Below are positions 42,486 to 50,749 of a stretch of 64,000 bases of DNA, in pieces; within the stretch, counting starts at the first letter, position 1, and each line of letters starts with the position of its first letter. Below the pieces are notes generated by a model, which did no database searches, was not told the DNA's origin, and saw only the letters and a list, made by a program, of their open reading frames with translations. This DNA is from CAVRUF01 sp963716005 (lineage in GTDB: Bacteria > Actinomycetota > Thermoleophilia > Gaiellales > Gaiellaceae). Both the position numbers and the translations under genes were made by a program. Location: positions 1,922,001-1,986,000 of the forward strand of contig OY970285.1 in NCBI GenBank assembly GCA_963716005.1, given 5' to 3'.

Positions 42486-43412
42486 ACCTCGAGCCCGACG
42501 CCCCGCTCTTTGGCGCGGTCGTAGACGAGCTTGCCGACGGCTAGATCCTCCGCTGCGATCCCGAGGCTCTTGAAGAGGACGATGTCCTCGTCACTTTGCC
42601 GCCCCGTCAGCTCTCCGGACACGACCTCCGACAGTTCGTGCACCTCGAGCCAGTCGAGGACGCCGCGCTCGACGGGCTCGGCCAGGTCGCCGGCCTCGAT
42701 CTTCGCCTGCTCGCGCGAGTCACAACACACGAACGAGGAGCGTTCGAGCACGAGGTTGTCGAGCTCGCGCGCGGTCATGCGGTTCGCGCCGACGGCGCAG
42801 ACGAGCGCGCCGGGCTTCAGCCACTCGCCTCGAAGCACAGGATCGCGGGAGTTCGTGACCGTGACGACGACATCCGACTCGGCGGCGTCTGAGTACCACT
42901 CGGCCTCCTCGGCGCCGAAGCGCTTGGCGAACGCCTTGCGCCGCTTCTCGTCGCGGCAGTACGACGACGACTCGCTCGAGCCCGGGGAGCGCGGCGCGCA
43001 TGCACTCGACCTGGCTCTCGGCCTGCCAGCCGCAGCCGATCACGCCGAGCGTCTTCGCATCGGACCGCGCCAGATGCTTCGCCGCGACGGCGCTCGCGGC
43101 GCCGGTTCGCCGCTGGCCGAGCCGGTCCGCCTCGATGACCGCGAGCAACTCGGGCCGGTCGGCGGCGTAGAGGAGCACGGTGAACCGCGTCCCTTCCTCG
43201 TAGGCGACATAGCTCTTGTGGCCGGCGATGCCCAGCTCGAGATCGACGGCCGCAAGCACGTGGAAGAGCCCCTCCTCGACCTTCAGCCGAAACCGCGGCT
43301 GGTTCTGGACGGCGCCGCGGGCCATCCGCGCGAAGCACTCCTCGACGGCAGCGACAGCGTCCTCGGGGGACAGGAGCTCCTCGACGTCGGATTCACGGAG
43401 GAGCAGCGGCAC
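42482..43412 (-). CDS. Ornithine cyclodeaminase/mu-crystallin family protein, frame break
   Basis: NAD(P)-dependent fold. AVIEADRLGQRRTGAASAVAAKHLARSDAKTLGVIGCGWQAESQVE holds the substrate Arg/Thr and dinucleotide-binding GCGWQA. The frame breaks at about 42957-42963 after LERVVV and resumes as YCRDEKRRKAFAKRFGAEE and VVTVTNSRDPVL. One base removed gives 309 residues. Family members include cyclodeaminases, alanine dehydrogenases and ketimine reductases; the substrate cannot be told. GTG is 8 bases after TAGACT. Confidence 0.85.
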
Positions 43413-43419
43413 AGGCGCT

Positions 43420-43426
43420 TAGTCTA
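43420..43426. promoter_or_regulatory. Bidirectional -10 element TAGTCTA (second copy)
   Basis: TAGTCT (43420-43425) is 6 bases before plus GTG 43432; TAGACT (43426-43421) is 8 bases before minus GTG 43412. Same heptamer and geometry as at 40003-40009. Confidence 0.6.
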
Positions 43427-43431
43427 GGCAC

Positions 43432-43731
43432 GTGGGCGAAACGCACCGGGTACCCGTGTCCGTTCTGGACGGCAGCGACCGCGCGGTCGTGACGCTCGAC
43501 GGGCGCGACGTCGTGCTCTTCCGCGTCGAGGGCCGGATCCACGCATTCGAGAACCGCTGTCCGCACGAGGGCAACCCGCTGAGCGAGGGCGAGATCCTCG
43601 GCCCGACGCTCGTCTGCGTCTTCCACAGCTGGCGCTTCGACCTGGAAACAGGCGCGTGCCTCCACGGCGATCTCCCCGCCAAGCGGTATGAAGCACGTGT
43701 CGAGGACAACCAGATCGCCATCGACCTTTAG
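43432..43731 (+). CDS. Rieske-type [2Fe-2S] ferredoxin
   Basis: 99 residues. Cluster ligands CPHEGN (Cys-x-His, near residue 43) and CVFHSW (Cys-x-x-His, near 62). No membrane helix, so a soluble electron carrier, perhaps for an oxygenase or nitrite/sulfite-type reductase encoded elsewhere. GTG start, leaderless. Confidence 0.9.
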   Translation: MGETHRVPVSVLDGSDRAVVTLDGRDVVLFRVEGRIHAFENRCPHEGNPLSEGEILGPTLVCVFHSWRFDLETGACLHGDLPAKRYEARVEDNQIAIDL

Positions 43732-43794
43732 CGCCGAGGCGGCGGACTTGCTCCGCCGTCTGCACGACGTCAACTCGGACGTCCGCGCTCTCCT

Positions 43795-43843
43795 CCGCCG
43801 CGAATCGCTTGTCACCGCGAAGCGGTGGCGAGATTCGCGGCGG
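43795..43843. terminator. Large hairpin, bidirectional terminator candidate
   Basis: Outer stem CCGCCGCGAATC/GATTCGCGGCGG (12 pairs), internal loop, inner stem CACCGC/GCGGTG and GAA loop. It stands between the Rieske ferredoxin gene and the oppositely transcribed tRNA. Confidence 0.6.
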
Positions 43844-43848
43844 GTAAG

Positions 43849-43921
43849 TGCGCCCGGCACGATTCGAACGTGCGACCTCTGCCTCCGCAGGGCAGCGCTC
43901 TATCCCCTGAGCTACGGGCGC
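43849..43921 (-). tRNA. tRNA-Arg, anticodon GCG
   Basis: A 73-base cloverleaf with all pairs matched: acceptor GCGCCCG/CGGGCGC, D arm GCTC/GAGC, anticodon stem CTGCC/GGCAG with loop CTGCGGA, T arm GCACG/CGTGC with loop TTCGAAT, discriminator A. CCA is not encoded. The anticodon (43886-43888) reads CGC and CGU. The usual bacterial tRNA for this box has ACG modified to inosine, so G34 is noteworthy. Confidence 0.93.
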
Positions 43922-43929
43922 GGGGCGAT

Positions 43930-44724
43930 CTAGTGTAGATGCGCGGCAGCGGCGCCCACGGCGAGCTCGGCGTCGTCGGGAACCTCGACCCGCACGTACG
44001 CGAGCGCGAGAACCGTGCCGTTGTCGCGCTGGGCCGACGTGATGCGGCCGACCGCCTTGCCGTCGTGGGAGATCTCGGTGTCGTACGCGGGCGGCTCGGT
44101 CGTCTCCACCTCGACGATCCGGAGCGCACGGTTCGCGTGGCCGCGGTAGTGGAGGCGCGCGATCGGCTCCTGGCCGGGGAAGCAGCCCTTGTCGAGGCTG
44201 ACCGCGCTTTCGACCAGACCGGCCTCGGCCGGCATGACCCGGTCGTCGATCTCGGCGCCGAAGCGCGGCGTTGCCGCTCGGATTCGCAGGAGCTCCAGCT
44301 CCTCGTCGGCGAGGACGGGTACGCCGTCGGGCTCGGGCACGTCGAGCACCTCGACCGCAGGCACGCCGTACTCGTCGTTCGGAATCCCCTCGGAGCCCCC
44401 GAAGAGCACGTAGCTCGTGTGCTCCTCGGGCTCGACCTCGAGCTTCGCGGCGAACCGCGCGCGCAGGAGCTGCTCGCGCACGACCGCGCCGAGCTCGGGC
44501 TCGGTCAGGAGGAGGAAGTCGGTCTCCGAGCGGCGCAAGACGCGAAGCGGCGCGATCACTCTGGCTTTCGGCGTGAGCAGTAACGCCTGGCACGAGCCGC
44601 CCGCCGAAAGCTCCTCGACCCTGTTCGAAAGCATCCGCTCGAGGAAGTCCGCAGCGTCAGGCCCCTGCACGCGTACGAATGCGCGAGGCCTGTGTCCAAG
44701 GGCTGTCGTTTCCGCGCTCGTCAT
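43930..44724 (-). CDS. ygfZ: YgfZ/GcvT-like folate-binding protein
   Basis: Folate-dependent factor for repair or assembly of iron-sulfur proteins. 264 residues. The diagnostic motif KGCFPGQEPIARLHYRGHANR is split here as DKGCFPGQEPIAR and LHYRGH; FVRVQGPDAADFLERMLSN is the GcvT-like N-terminus. Neighbouring Rieske ferredoxin fits an Fe-S setting. Ends 9 bases before the tRNA. Confidence 0.9.
   Translation of the reverse strand: MTSAETTALGHRPRAFVRVQGPDAADFLERMLSNRVEELSAGGSCQALLLTPKARVIAPLRVLRRSETDFLLLTEPELGAVVREQLLRARFAAKLEVEPEEHTSYVLFGGSEGIPNDEYGVPAVEVLDVPEPDGVPVLADEELELLRIRAATPRFGAEIDDRVMPAEAGLVESAVSLDKGCFPGQEPIARLHYRGHANRALRIVEVETTEPPAYDTEISHDGKAVGRITSAQRDNGTVLALAYVRVEVPDDAELAVGAAAAHLH
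43932..43937 (-). promoter_or_regulatory. -10 hexamer TACACT of tRNA-Arg
   Basis: TACACT on minus ends 10 bases before the tRNA 5' end, giving a precursor leader of about 3 bases. It overlaps the last codons of ygfZ. Confidence 0.5.
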
Positions 44725-44797
44725 CTTTACGGAGTTCTTTCAGTATGGCCTCGATCTAGGGATTCGGGCCTGGCGAGGTGGGGACGATTACTGGATC

Positions 44798-45773
44798 GTG
44801 GCAAGTGTCTGCGGAACACGATGCCGGCGGCTGGTGTTGCTGGCCGTCCTTGCGGTCGGAGCGACCGCCGTCCTGCCGACGCCTGCGTTCGCGAGCGAGA
44901 TCCTCACGCGGAACGCCAAGTACATCTCGATCAAGGTCGGCGACAGCGGCAAGGCAGTCGTGAGCTACAAGCTGAACGGCAAGTGGCAGCACCCGCTGGT
45001 CTGGGGCGCGATCAACGCGCGCCCGCCGTCGAGGACGGTCGACCAGGTGAGCTTCAAGATCGACTACTCCGGCGGCTGGGGCAGGTTCGGCAAGCCGATC
45101 TGGAAGACGATGAAGAACCGCTGCCAGCCGTACGACGGCCCGAGGCTCCCGTGGCAGGTGAAGGCCTGCAAGGCGCCGGACGGCTCCTACTGGGCGCTCC
45201 AGAAGTGGCAGAGGATGCTCCCGAACCTCGGCATGACGCCGTGGAAGAAGAGCCAAACCGTTTGGGAACTCCACATCTCCCACTGGCGCGGTGAGCTGCC
45301 CGTTCTCGAGATGTACCTCGACTGGATCTACAGCCAGAAGTTCCACCACATGTTCGGCAAGTTCAGCGTACAAGGGCGTGCCGGTACACGGCTTCAAGGC
45401 CACCAGTAGCGGGAACCCGCTCGACCACTACGGGCGCAACATCTACGTCGACACGTTCGACTCGGCGTACGGCAAGGGCTGGAAGCGTGAGAACTCGTTC
45501 CTCATGCACAACCCGCGCGGAAACTTCTGTTACGGCTTCTACATGCACAACCGGTACGCCGGCTACCCGCGCGGCCCGAAGCGGCCGAAGGGTCACGGGT
45601 CGAAGTACCGCTGGACGATCATGGGCCCCGGCGTGACGCCGGCGGTCGGCGGCCAGACGACGGGTCTCGAGGACTACAACCCGTTCAACTCCGAGCACGT
45701 GGACCACGAGGATGCGATGAACGCCCTCGGCGACTCGATCCACGGCTCAGATGACAAGTGCGACGTGCACTAG
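44798..45773 (+). CDS. Secreted protein of an uncharacterised two-member family, frame break
   Basis: Sec signal peptide (RRLVLLAVLAVGATAVLPTPAFA). Mature segments: ILTRNAKYISIKVGDSGKAVVSY, YWALQKWQRMLPNLG, ELHISHWRGELPVLEMYLDW, then a break at about 45365-45369, then YKGVPVHGFKATSSGNPLDHYG, RNIYVDTFDSAYGKGWKREN and SKYRWTIMGPGVTP. One base removed gives 324 residues. The protein at 62645-63358 shares this order of motifs. Rich in Trp, Tyr, Lys. Function unknown. Confidence 0.72.
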
Positions 45774-45826
45774 CTCTCTGAGCTAGCCCTCCAGCTTTCT
45801 CCAGGACGGGGTCGTCCCAATAAGCA

Positions 45827-45851
45827 GGAGGGCCGGCAGTGCCGGCCCTCC
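45827..45851. terminator. Bidirectional terminator hairpin
   Basis: GGAGGGCCGGC, loop AGT, GCCGGCCCTCC: 11 perfect pairs between convergent genes (secreted protein and groEL). No U-tract. Confidence 0.75.
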
Positions 45852-45890
45852 GAGTTCGCTTCCGAACGGGAGCGCGAGCTCCCGCGGGGT

Positions 45891-47516
45891 TTACATCATG
45901 CCCTCCATGCCGCCGGGCATTCCGGCGGGCATGCCGTTCGACTTCTCCGGAGCATCCACGACGATCGCCTCGGTGGTGAGGATGTTCTTGCCGATCGACG
46001 CGGCGTTCTGGAGCGCCGAGCGCGTGACCATGGTCGGGTCGATGATCCCGGCCTTGACCAGGTCCTCGTACTCGCCGGTGTCGACATTCAGGCCGTGGCC
46101 CTTCGTGCCGGTCCGGATCGCGTTCACGACGATGGAGCCCTCGAGGCCCGCGTTGTAGGCGAGCTGGCGAATCGGCTCCTCGAGCGCGCGGACGATGATC
46201 GCCGCGCCCGTCTTCTCGTCGCCCTCGTACTTGCTGAGGTCGATTCCACCCGATGCGTTCAGGAGCGCGACTCCGCCGCCCGGCACGATGCCCTCCTCGA
46301 GGGCTGCGCGGGTGGCCTGGAGCGCGTCCTCGACGCGGTGCTTCTTCTCCTTCATCTCCGTCTCGGTGGCCGCGCCGACCTTGACGACGGCGACACCGCC
46401 CGAGAGCTTCGCGAGGCGCTCCTGGAGCTTCTCGCGATCGAAGTCGGAGTCGGTGTTCTCGATCTCCGACTTGAGCTGCTTGATCCGGCCCTTGATCGCG
46501 TCGCCCTTGCCCGCACCGTCGATGATCGTGGTCGTGTCCTTCGTGACGACCACCTTGCGGGCGCGGCCGAGTTGGGTCAGCTTCGTGTTCTCGAGCTTGA
46601 GGCCCATCTCCTCGGTGATGACCTCGCCGTCGGTGAGGATGGCGATGTCCTCGAGCATCCGCTTGCGGCGGTCGCCGAAGCCGGGCGCCTTGACCGCGAC
46701 TGCGGTGAAGGTGCCGCGGAGCTTGTTGACGACGATCGTGGCGAGCGACTCGCCCTCCACGTCCTCGGCGACGATCAGCAGCGGCCGGCCGGCCTGGATG
46801 ACCTGCTCGAGCACGGGAAGGACGTCCTTGACGGCCCCGACCTTCTGATTCGCGATCAGGATGTACGGGTCGTCGAGCACGGCCTCCATGCGCTCGGAGT
46901 CGGTGATCATGTACGGCGACAGGTAGCCCTTGTCGAACTGCATGCCCTCGGTGAACTCGAGGTCGAGCCCGAACGTCTGGCCCTCCTCGACGTTCACGAC
47001 GCCGTCCTTGCCGACCTTCTCGATCGCGTCGGCGATCACGTCGCCGATCTCGCGCTCACGCGACGAGATGGAGGCGACGCGGGCGATGTCCTCCTTGCCC
47101 GAGATCTCCTTCGACTGCGTCTTGAGGTTCTCGACGACCTGCTCGACGGCCTTCTCGATGCCGCGCTTGAGCCCCATCGGGCTCGCACCGGCGGCGACGT
47201 TCTTCAGGCCCTCGCGGACGATGGCCTGGGCGAGCACGGTCGCGGTCGTCGTGCCGTCGCCGGCGACGTCGTTGGTCGCCGTGGCGACCTCGCGGACGAG
47301 CTGGGCGCCCTGGTTTTCGAAGGGATCCTCGACCTCGATCTCACGGGCGATGGTGACGCCGTCGTTCGTGATCGTCGGTGCTCCGAACTTCTTGTCGAGG
47401 ACGACGTAGCGGCCCTTCGGGCCCAGCGTGACCTTGACCGCGTCGGCCAGGGTGTTCACGCCGCGCTCGAGCGAGCGACGCGCGTCCTCGTTGAACTTCA
47501 GTTCCTTGTGAGCCAT
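45891..47516 (-). CDS. groEL: 60-kDa chaperonin GroEL
   Basis: 541 residues. LGPKGRYVVLDKKFG, DGTTTATVLAQAI (ATP site), APGFGDRRK, and the Gly-Met tail GGMEGMM. Starts 20 bases after groES; the AGGAGA-like purines precede it. A multi-copy chaperonin genome is possible, but only one is seen here. Confidence 0.98.
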   Translation of the reverse strand: MAHKELKFNEDARRSLERGVNTLADAVKVTLGPKGRYVVLDKKFGAPTITNDGVTIAREIEVEDPFENQGAQLVREVATATNDVAGDGTTTATVLAQAIVREGLKNVAAGASPMGLKRGIEKAVEQVVENLKTQSKEISGKEDIARVASISSREREIGDVIADAIEKVGKDGVVNVEEGQTFGLDLEFTEGMQFDKGYLSPYMITDSERMEAVLDDPYILIANQKVGAVKDVLPVLEQVIQAGRPLLIVAEDVEGESLATIVVNKLRGTFTAVAVKAPGFGDRRKRMLEDIAILTDGEVITEEMGLKLENTKLTQLGRARKVVVTKDTTTIIDGAGKGDAIKGRIKQLKSEIENTDSDFDREKLQERLAKLSGGVAVVKVGAATETEMKEKKHRVEDALQATRAALEEGIVPGGGVALLNASGGIDLSKYEGDEKTGAAIIVRALEEPIRQLAYNAGLEGSIVVNAIRTGTKGHGLNVDTGEYEDLVKAGIIDPTMVTRSALQNAASIGKNILTTEAIVVDAPEKSNGMPAGMPGGMEGMM

Positions 47517-47536
47517 AAAGCGATATCTCCTGTGTT

Positions 47537-47878
47537 CTAGGCCGTGGCCTTGGTCTTGGTCGTGGCCTTGGCGGCGGCGGGCTTGCCCGACGTAACGACC
47601 TTGGCGAGGACGTCCGACTCCCTGAGGATCAGGTACTCATCGGCGAGGAGCTTGATCTCGGTTCCGCCGTACTTGGAAAAGATGATCTCGTCGCCCTCGG
47701 CGAGGTCCATCGGGACGAAGTCGCCGTTGTCGTTCCGCGAGCCGGGTCCTACTGCGAGGACGCGACCGCGCTGCGGCTTCTCCTTCGCCGTATCGGGAAG
47801 GACGATTCCGCTCTCGGTGGTCGCCTCGTCCTCGAGGGCTTCGGCGATCAGCCGGTCTCCGAGCGGCTTCAAATTCAT
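47537..47878 (-). CDS. groES: 10-kDa co-chaperonin GroES
   Basis: 113 residues from ATG 47876-47878 (LKPLGDRLIAEALEDE), with a mobile loop ESGIVLPDTAKEKPQ and YGGTEIKLLADEYLILRESDVLA. It carries an extra Ala/Lys/Thr-rich C-terminal tail of about 15 residues. AAGGAGG lies before the ATG; the longer open frame runs through the CIRCE element and is not used. Confidence 0.96.
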   Translation of the reverse strand: MNLKPLGDRLIAEALEDEATTESGIVLPDTAKEKPQRGRVLAVGPGSRNDNGDFVPMDLAEGDEIIFSKYGGTEIKLLADEYLILRESDVLAKVVTSGKPAAAKATTKTKATA

Positions 47879-47906
47879 ACTGCCTCCTTCACACCTGTTC
47901 GTGTCT

Positions 47907-47929
47907 GGCACTCGCCCCTCGCGAGTGCC
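47907..47929. promoter_or_regulatory. CIRCE element (HrcA operator), promoter-proximal
   Basis: GGCACTC-N9-GAGTGCC, the CIRCE spacing. It lies at the expected groES transcript start. Confidence 0.88.
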
Positions 47930-47934
47930 GATCT

Positions 47935-47940
47935 ATACTA
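47935..47940 (-). promoter_or_regulatory. groES -10 hexamer TAGTAT
   Basis: TAGTAT on minus, between the two CIRCE copies. Its TAG is the stop codon of the MFS gene. Confidence 0.6.
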
Positions 47941-49101
47941 CCGAACCGGGTCTGGCACTCGCTGGGCTTGAGTGCCGAGGGGCTTGTACGAGACGACCAG
48001 GAACAGGGTGACGGCCGAGGCGAGGGCACCGAGACCGTAGGCGAGGAAGTCGCCGCCGATGTCGCTGAGCGCGCCGCCCACCGCGGGTCCGACGATCGCG
48101 CCGAGCGCCCAGCCACCGTTCATGAGGCCGAACGCGAGCCCCTGCGGCAGGCCGACGCCGTCCGCGCCGGAGGAGAGGAGCACCATCCCCGGCGTGAAGA
48201 GCGCGCCCCACGAGATCGCGCCGAGGAAGGAGAGCGCGGCGATCGTCCAGACGTTGTCCGCCCAGCCGAGCGCGAGCGAAGCGACGATCCCGACCGGGAG
48301 CGCAAGCCGCAGCACCGGGAACGTCCCCCTCCGGTCGACCGCCCGGCCGACGAACACGTTGAAGACCGCCTCGAAGGACGCGTTGAAGAAGTAGAGCCCG
48401 CCGATCGCGACCGCCGTCCAGCCGAGGCGGTCGAGGTCGAGCGACGAGATGACCGAGAGCACGCCGAAGAGGAGCGCCGCGAGGAGCATCAGCCAGAGGC
48501 CGAAGAGGAAGCGCTTGTCGCGTACCGCCCGGCCGACGGCGGCCATCGAGGGCTCCTCGAGCGCGATCCCCGGAAGCTGCGCGCCCATGAGCGCGACCGT
48601 GACGGTCACGACGGCGACGCCGACGAAGGCGATGTGCTCGCCGACGATCGACGCAAAGCCGCCGAGGACGGGTCCGAGCAGGGCGCCGACAATGGCGGCG
48701 CCGAGCGCGGTGCCGAGGAGCTCCCCGCGGCGGCTGCGCGGCGCGGAGCCGATGAGCCAAGCCAGCCCTCCCGCCCAGGAGAGCGCGCTGCCGAGCCCCT
48801 GCACGAAGCGAGCGATGCCGAGGCCCCACGCGCTGTCGGCGTACGCGAACCCGACGCTGGCGGCGCCCATGACGATCAGGCCCGCGAGCGCCGCGGGCTT
48901 GGCGCCGACCCGAGCGGAGATGATCCCGGCCGGGATCGCCCCGACGAGCACACCGATCGCGTACGAGGCGACGAGGAGCCCGGCGCCGGTCTTCGAGAGG
49001 TCGAACCGCTCGACGAAGTCGGGCAGGAGCGGCGTCAGCGCCGCATAGAGCATCGTGTCCAGGAGGACGATCGAGGCGACGAGGACGACCAGGCGGCGCA
49101 T
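47938..49101 (-). CDS. Major facilitator superfamily transporter
   Basis: 387 residues, 12 helices. YAALTPLLPDFVERFDLSKTGAGLLVASYAIG and the loop IISARVGAKPAALAG replace the usual GxxxDrxGrr; the second-half loop is FVGRAVDRRGTFPVLR. Drug-efflux-like. The ATG is 6 bases after TAGCGT (49108-49113). Its last codons contain a CIRCE operator. Substrate unknown. Confidence 0.88.
   Translation of the reverse strand: MRRLVVLVASIVLLDTMLYAALTPLLPDFVERFDLSKTGAGLLVASYAIGVLVGAIPAGIISARVGAKPAALAGLIVMGAASVGFAYADSAWGLGIARFVQGLGSALSWAGGLAWLIGSAPRSRRGELLGTALGAAIVGALLGPVLGGFASIVGEHIAFVGVAVVTVTVALMGAQLPGIALEEPSMAAVGRAVRDKRFLFGLWLMLLAALLFGVLSVISSLDLDRLGWTAVAIGGLYFFNASFEAVFNVFVGRAVDRRGTFPVLRLALPVGIVASLALGWADNVWTIAALSFLGAISWGALFTPGMVLLSSGADGVGLPQGLAFGLMNGGWALGAIVGPAVGGALSDIGGDFLAYGLGALASAVTLFLVVSYKPLGTQAQRVPDPVR
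47954..47976. promoter_or_regulatory. CIRCE element, upstream copy inside MFS coding sequence
   Basis: GGCACTC-N9-GAGTGCC, 47 bases from the first (start to start). It encodes the MFS C-terminus (GTQAQRVPD). Confidence 0.85.
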
Positions 49102-49107
49102 GCCGCG

Positions 49108-49113
49108 ACGCTA
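49108..49113 (-). promoter_or_regulatory. -10 hexamer TAGCGT of the MFS gene
   Basis: TAGCGT on minus, N6 to ATG 49101. Confidence 0.55.
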
Positions 49114-49122
49114 CCTGCCCAG

Positions 49123-49581
49123 CTACGCGCCGGAGAGCTTGTCGAGCTTGGCGTCGAGCCGGTCGAGCCGCGAGGCGATTTCCTTCACCTCGGCCACCAG
49201 CGTTGCCGTCGACGGATCGACGAGCGCACCCTCCTCCTCTTCCAGGCGCTTCCTGGCGGACTCGATGAACGCGGCCGTGATCGCCGCGGTCACGACCGCG
49301 ATGAACCCGATCGCGGTGACCATGACAAGCATCGCCAGGGTGCGCCCGGCCACCGTCGTGGGTACGGCGTCTCCATAGCCCACTGTGGTCACGGTCTGCA
49401 CGGCCCACCACATTCCGTCCCAGACCGAGCCGAATTCTTCGCTGTCGATCGAGCGCATGGCGACCCCGCTCGCCACCGTGATGACGACGGTGACCATCGC
49501 GATCGCGAAAGCGGCGCGCCGCGCGGTGATCGTTCCTTTCTGAGCTCCGGCGATTCGCAGAAGCGGCGGGGTCTTGGCCAT
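49123..49581 (-). CDS. Two-helix potassium channel protein
   Basis: About 152 residues: helix 1 (AAFAIAMVTVVITVASGVAM), pore WWAVQTVTTVGYGDAVPTT with the K+ filter TVGYGD, helix 2 (LAMLVMVTAIGFIAVVTAAIT), then a C-terminal coiled coil (VAEVKEIASRLDRLDAKLDKL). ATG 49581 or GTG 49587 may start it. No RCK domain, so gating control is not obvious. Confidence 0.88.
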   Translation of the reverse strand: MAKTPPLLRIAGAQKGTITARRAAFAIAMVTVVITVASGVAMRSIDSEEFGSVWDGMWWAVQTVTTVGYGDAVPTTVAGRTLAMLVMVTAIGFIAVVTAAITAAFIESARKRLEEEEGALVDPSTATLVAEVKEIASRLDRLDAKLDKLSGA

Positions 49582-49617
49582 GGGCACTCGTTCGCCAACT
49601 ACCTGCCCGGCCCTCCG

Positions 49618-49623
49618 TACGAT
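49618..49623 (+). promoter_or_regulatory. -10 hexamer TACGAT of the Nudix gene
   Basis: TACGAT, N6 to GTG 49630. Confidence 0.55.
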
Positions 49624-49629
49624 CCCGGT

Positions 49630-50061
49630 GTGAAGCGCGAGTTCTCAGCAGGCGGAGTGGTCGTCCGGCGCATCAAGGGCGCCTGGCACGTCGCCGCGAT
49701 CCATCCCCGAGGTCGTAGGCCCGGGCTCTGGGCGCTGCCGAAGGGGAACATCGACCCAGGCGAGACACCGGCGGAGACGGCAGTCCGCGAGGTTTACGAG
49801 GAGACGGGCGTCGTCGGCAAGCTCGACGAGAAGCTCGGCGACGTCAAGTACACGTACACCTGGGACGGCGAGCGGATCTTCAAGATCGTCAGCTTCTTCC
49901 TCGTGCGCTACTCGAGCGGCCGCCTCGGCGAGATCGCTCTCGAGATGGAGGTCGAGGTCGACGAGGCGCGCTGGCTCCCGATCGAGGAGGCGCCGAAGCT
50001 CCTCGCCTACGGCGGCGAGCGGCAGATGGTCGAGCGCGCAATCGCAGCTTTGGATCCGTGA
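49630..50061 (+). CDS. Nudix hydrolase
   Basis: 143 residues. The Nudix box GNIDPGETPAETAVREVYEETGV matches GX5EX7REUXEEXGU in spacing; SAGGVVVRRIKGAWHVAAIHP precedes it. Likely cleans oxidised or dinucleoside phosphates. Leaderless GTG. Confidence 0.93.
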   Translation: MKREFSAGGVVVRRIKGAWHVAAIHPRGRRPGLWALPKGNIDPGETPAETAVREVYEETGVVGKLDEKLGDVKYTYTWDGERIFKIVSFFLVRYSSGRLGEIALEMEVEVDEARWLPIEEAPKLLAYGGERQMVERAIAALDP

Positions 50062-50084
50062 GCAACTAAGATCTCGCCCTCGCC

Positions 50085-50459
50085 GTGTACGCCCTGAACT
50101 TCTACTCCCCGCTCGTCGCCGACCAGCTCCGGACCCGCCGCAAGACGGCCACGATCCGGCTGGGAGACAAGACCGGCAAGTACCGGAAGGGCATGATCGT
50201 CGCGGTCCTCGTGGGAACCCGCTTCGGCCCGCGCGAGAAGGTCTTCGAGGCGGTCATCGACAAGGTCGAGGTGAAGACGCTCCTGGGGCTCTCACCGCGC
50301 GAGATCGAGCACGACAACCCGGAGATCCGCCGGCCGGAGGAGATGGCCAGGTTTCTCTCGCAGCTCTACAACCGCGAGATCGACATGGACGCCGAGGTCA
50401 CGGTCATCCACTTCTCCGAGATCGTGAATCCCGGCTTCTCGACCTTCCACCCGGGCTAG
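50085..50459 (+). CDS. ASCH-domain-like protein
   Basis: 124 residues: ALNFYSPLVADQLRTRRKTATIRLGDKTGKYRKGMIVAVLVG then REKVFEAVIDKVEVKTLLGLS, and FLSQLYNREIDMDAEVTVIHFSEI. The RKTATIR and GMIVAV segments match the ASCH fold, which binds RNA or modified nucleosides. TAAGAT is 12 bases before the GTG start. Ends overlapping the zinc-ribbon gene by 4 bases. Confidence 0.6.
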   Translation: MYALNFYSPLVADQLRTRRKTATIRLGDKTGKYRKGMIVAVLVGTRFGPREKVFEAVIDKVEVKTLLGLSPREIEHDNPEIRRPEEMARFLSQLYNREIDMDAEVTVIHFSEIVNPGFSTFHPG

Positions 50460-50728
50460 GGCTTACGGATCCCGACGCCGCCCTGCTCCGAGGGGCGTAG
50501 CGCTTCGCCACATTCGTCGCAGTCCACGGAGAACATCATCGCGATGCGGGCGTCGCAGGTCGGGCAGCGCGTACGCATCTCGCCGCCGCACTGCGGACAC
50601 GCCGCTGCGACCTCGGACTCGCCCTCGACCGTGTAGCGCTGGGCGTGGCCGCAGTCGACGCAGAACGCGACCCAGTCGCCCAGCGTGCGGCGCCGTTCCT
50701 CCCTCAGCCAGTCCGCTGCTTTCCCCAC
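50456..50728 (-). CDS. Double zinc-ribbon protein
   Basis: 90 residues with four CxxC knuckles (CVDC, CPQC, CPTC, CDEC) that make two zinc ribbons; CPTCDARIAMMFSVDCDECGEALR forms the second. N-terminus KAADWLREERRRTLGDWVAF. Starts GTG 6 bases after TACCGT (50735-50740). Divergent from the pyruvate dehydrogenase operon, 60 bases away. Function unknown. Confidence 0.75.
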   Translation of the reverse strand: MGKAADWLREERRRTLGDWVAFCVDCGHAQRYTVEGESEVAAACPQCGGEMRTRCPTCDARIAMMFSVDCDECGEALRPSEQGGVGIRKP

Positions 50729-50734
50729 AGGGGA

Positions 50735-50740
50735 ACGGTA
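50735..50740 (-). promoter_or_regulatory. -10 hexamer TACCGT of the zinc-ribbon gene
   Basis: TACCGT on minus, N6 to GTG 50728. Confidence 0.5.
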
Positions 50741-50749
50741 GCTCTCCGT

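Noticed and set aside
47879..47911. Longer groES beginning at 47911
   Set aside because: The extension is encoded by the CIRCE element and lacks a ribosome site; AAGGAGG precedes the ATG at 47878.
47968..49629. Long plus-strand frame leading into the Nudix gene
   Set aside because: It is antisense to MFS and K+ channel genes. Nudix motifs and the TACGAT-N6-GTG place the true start at 49630.
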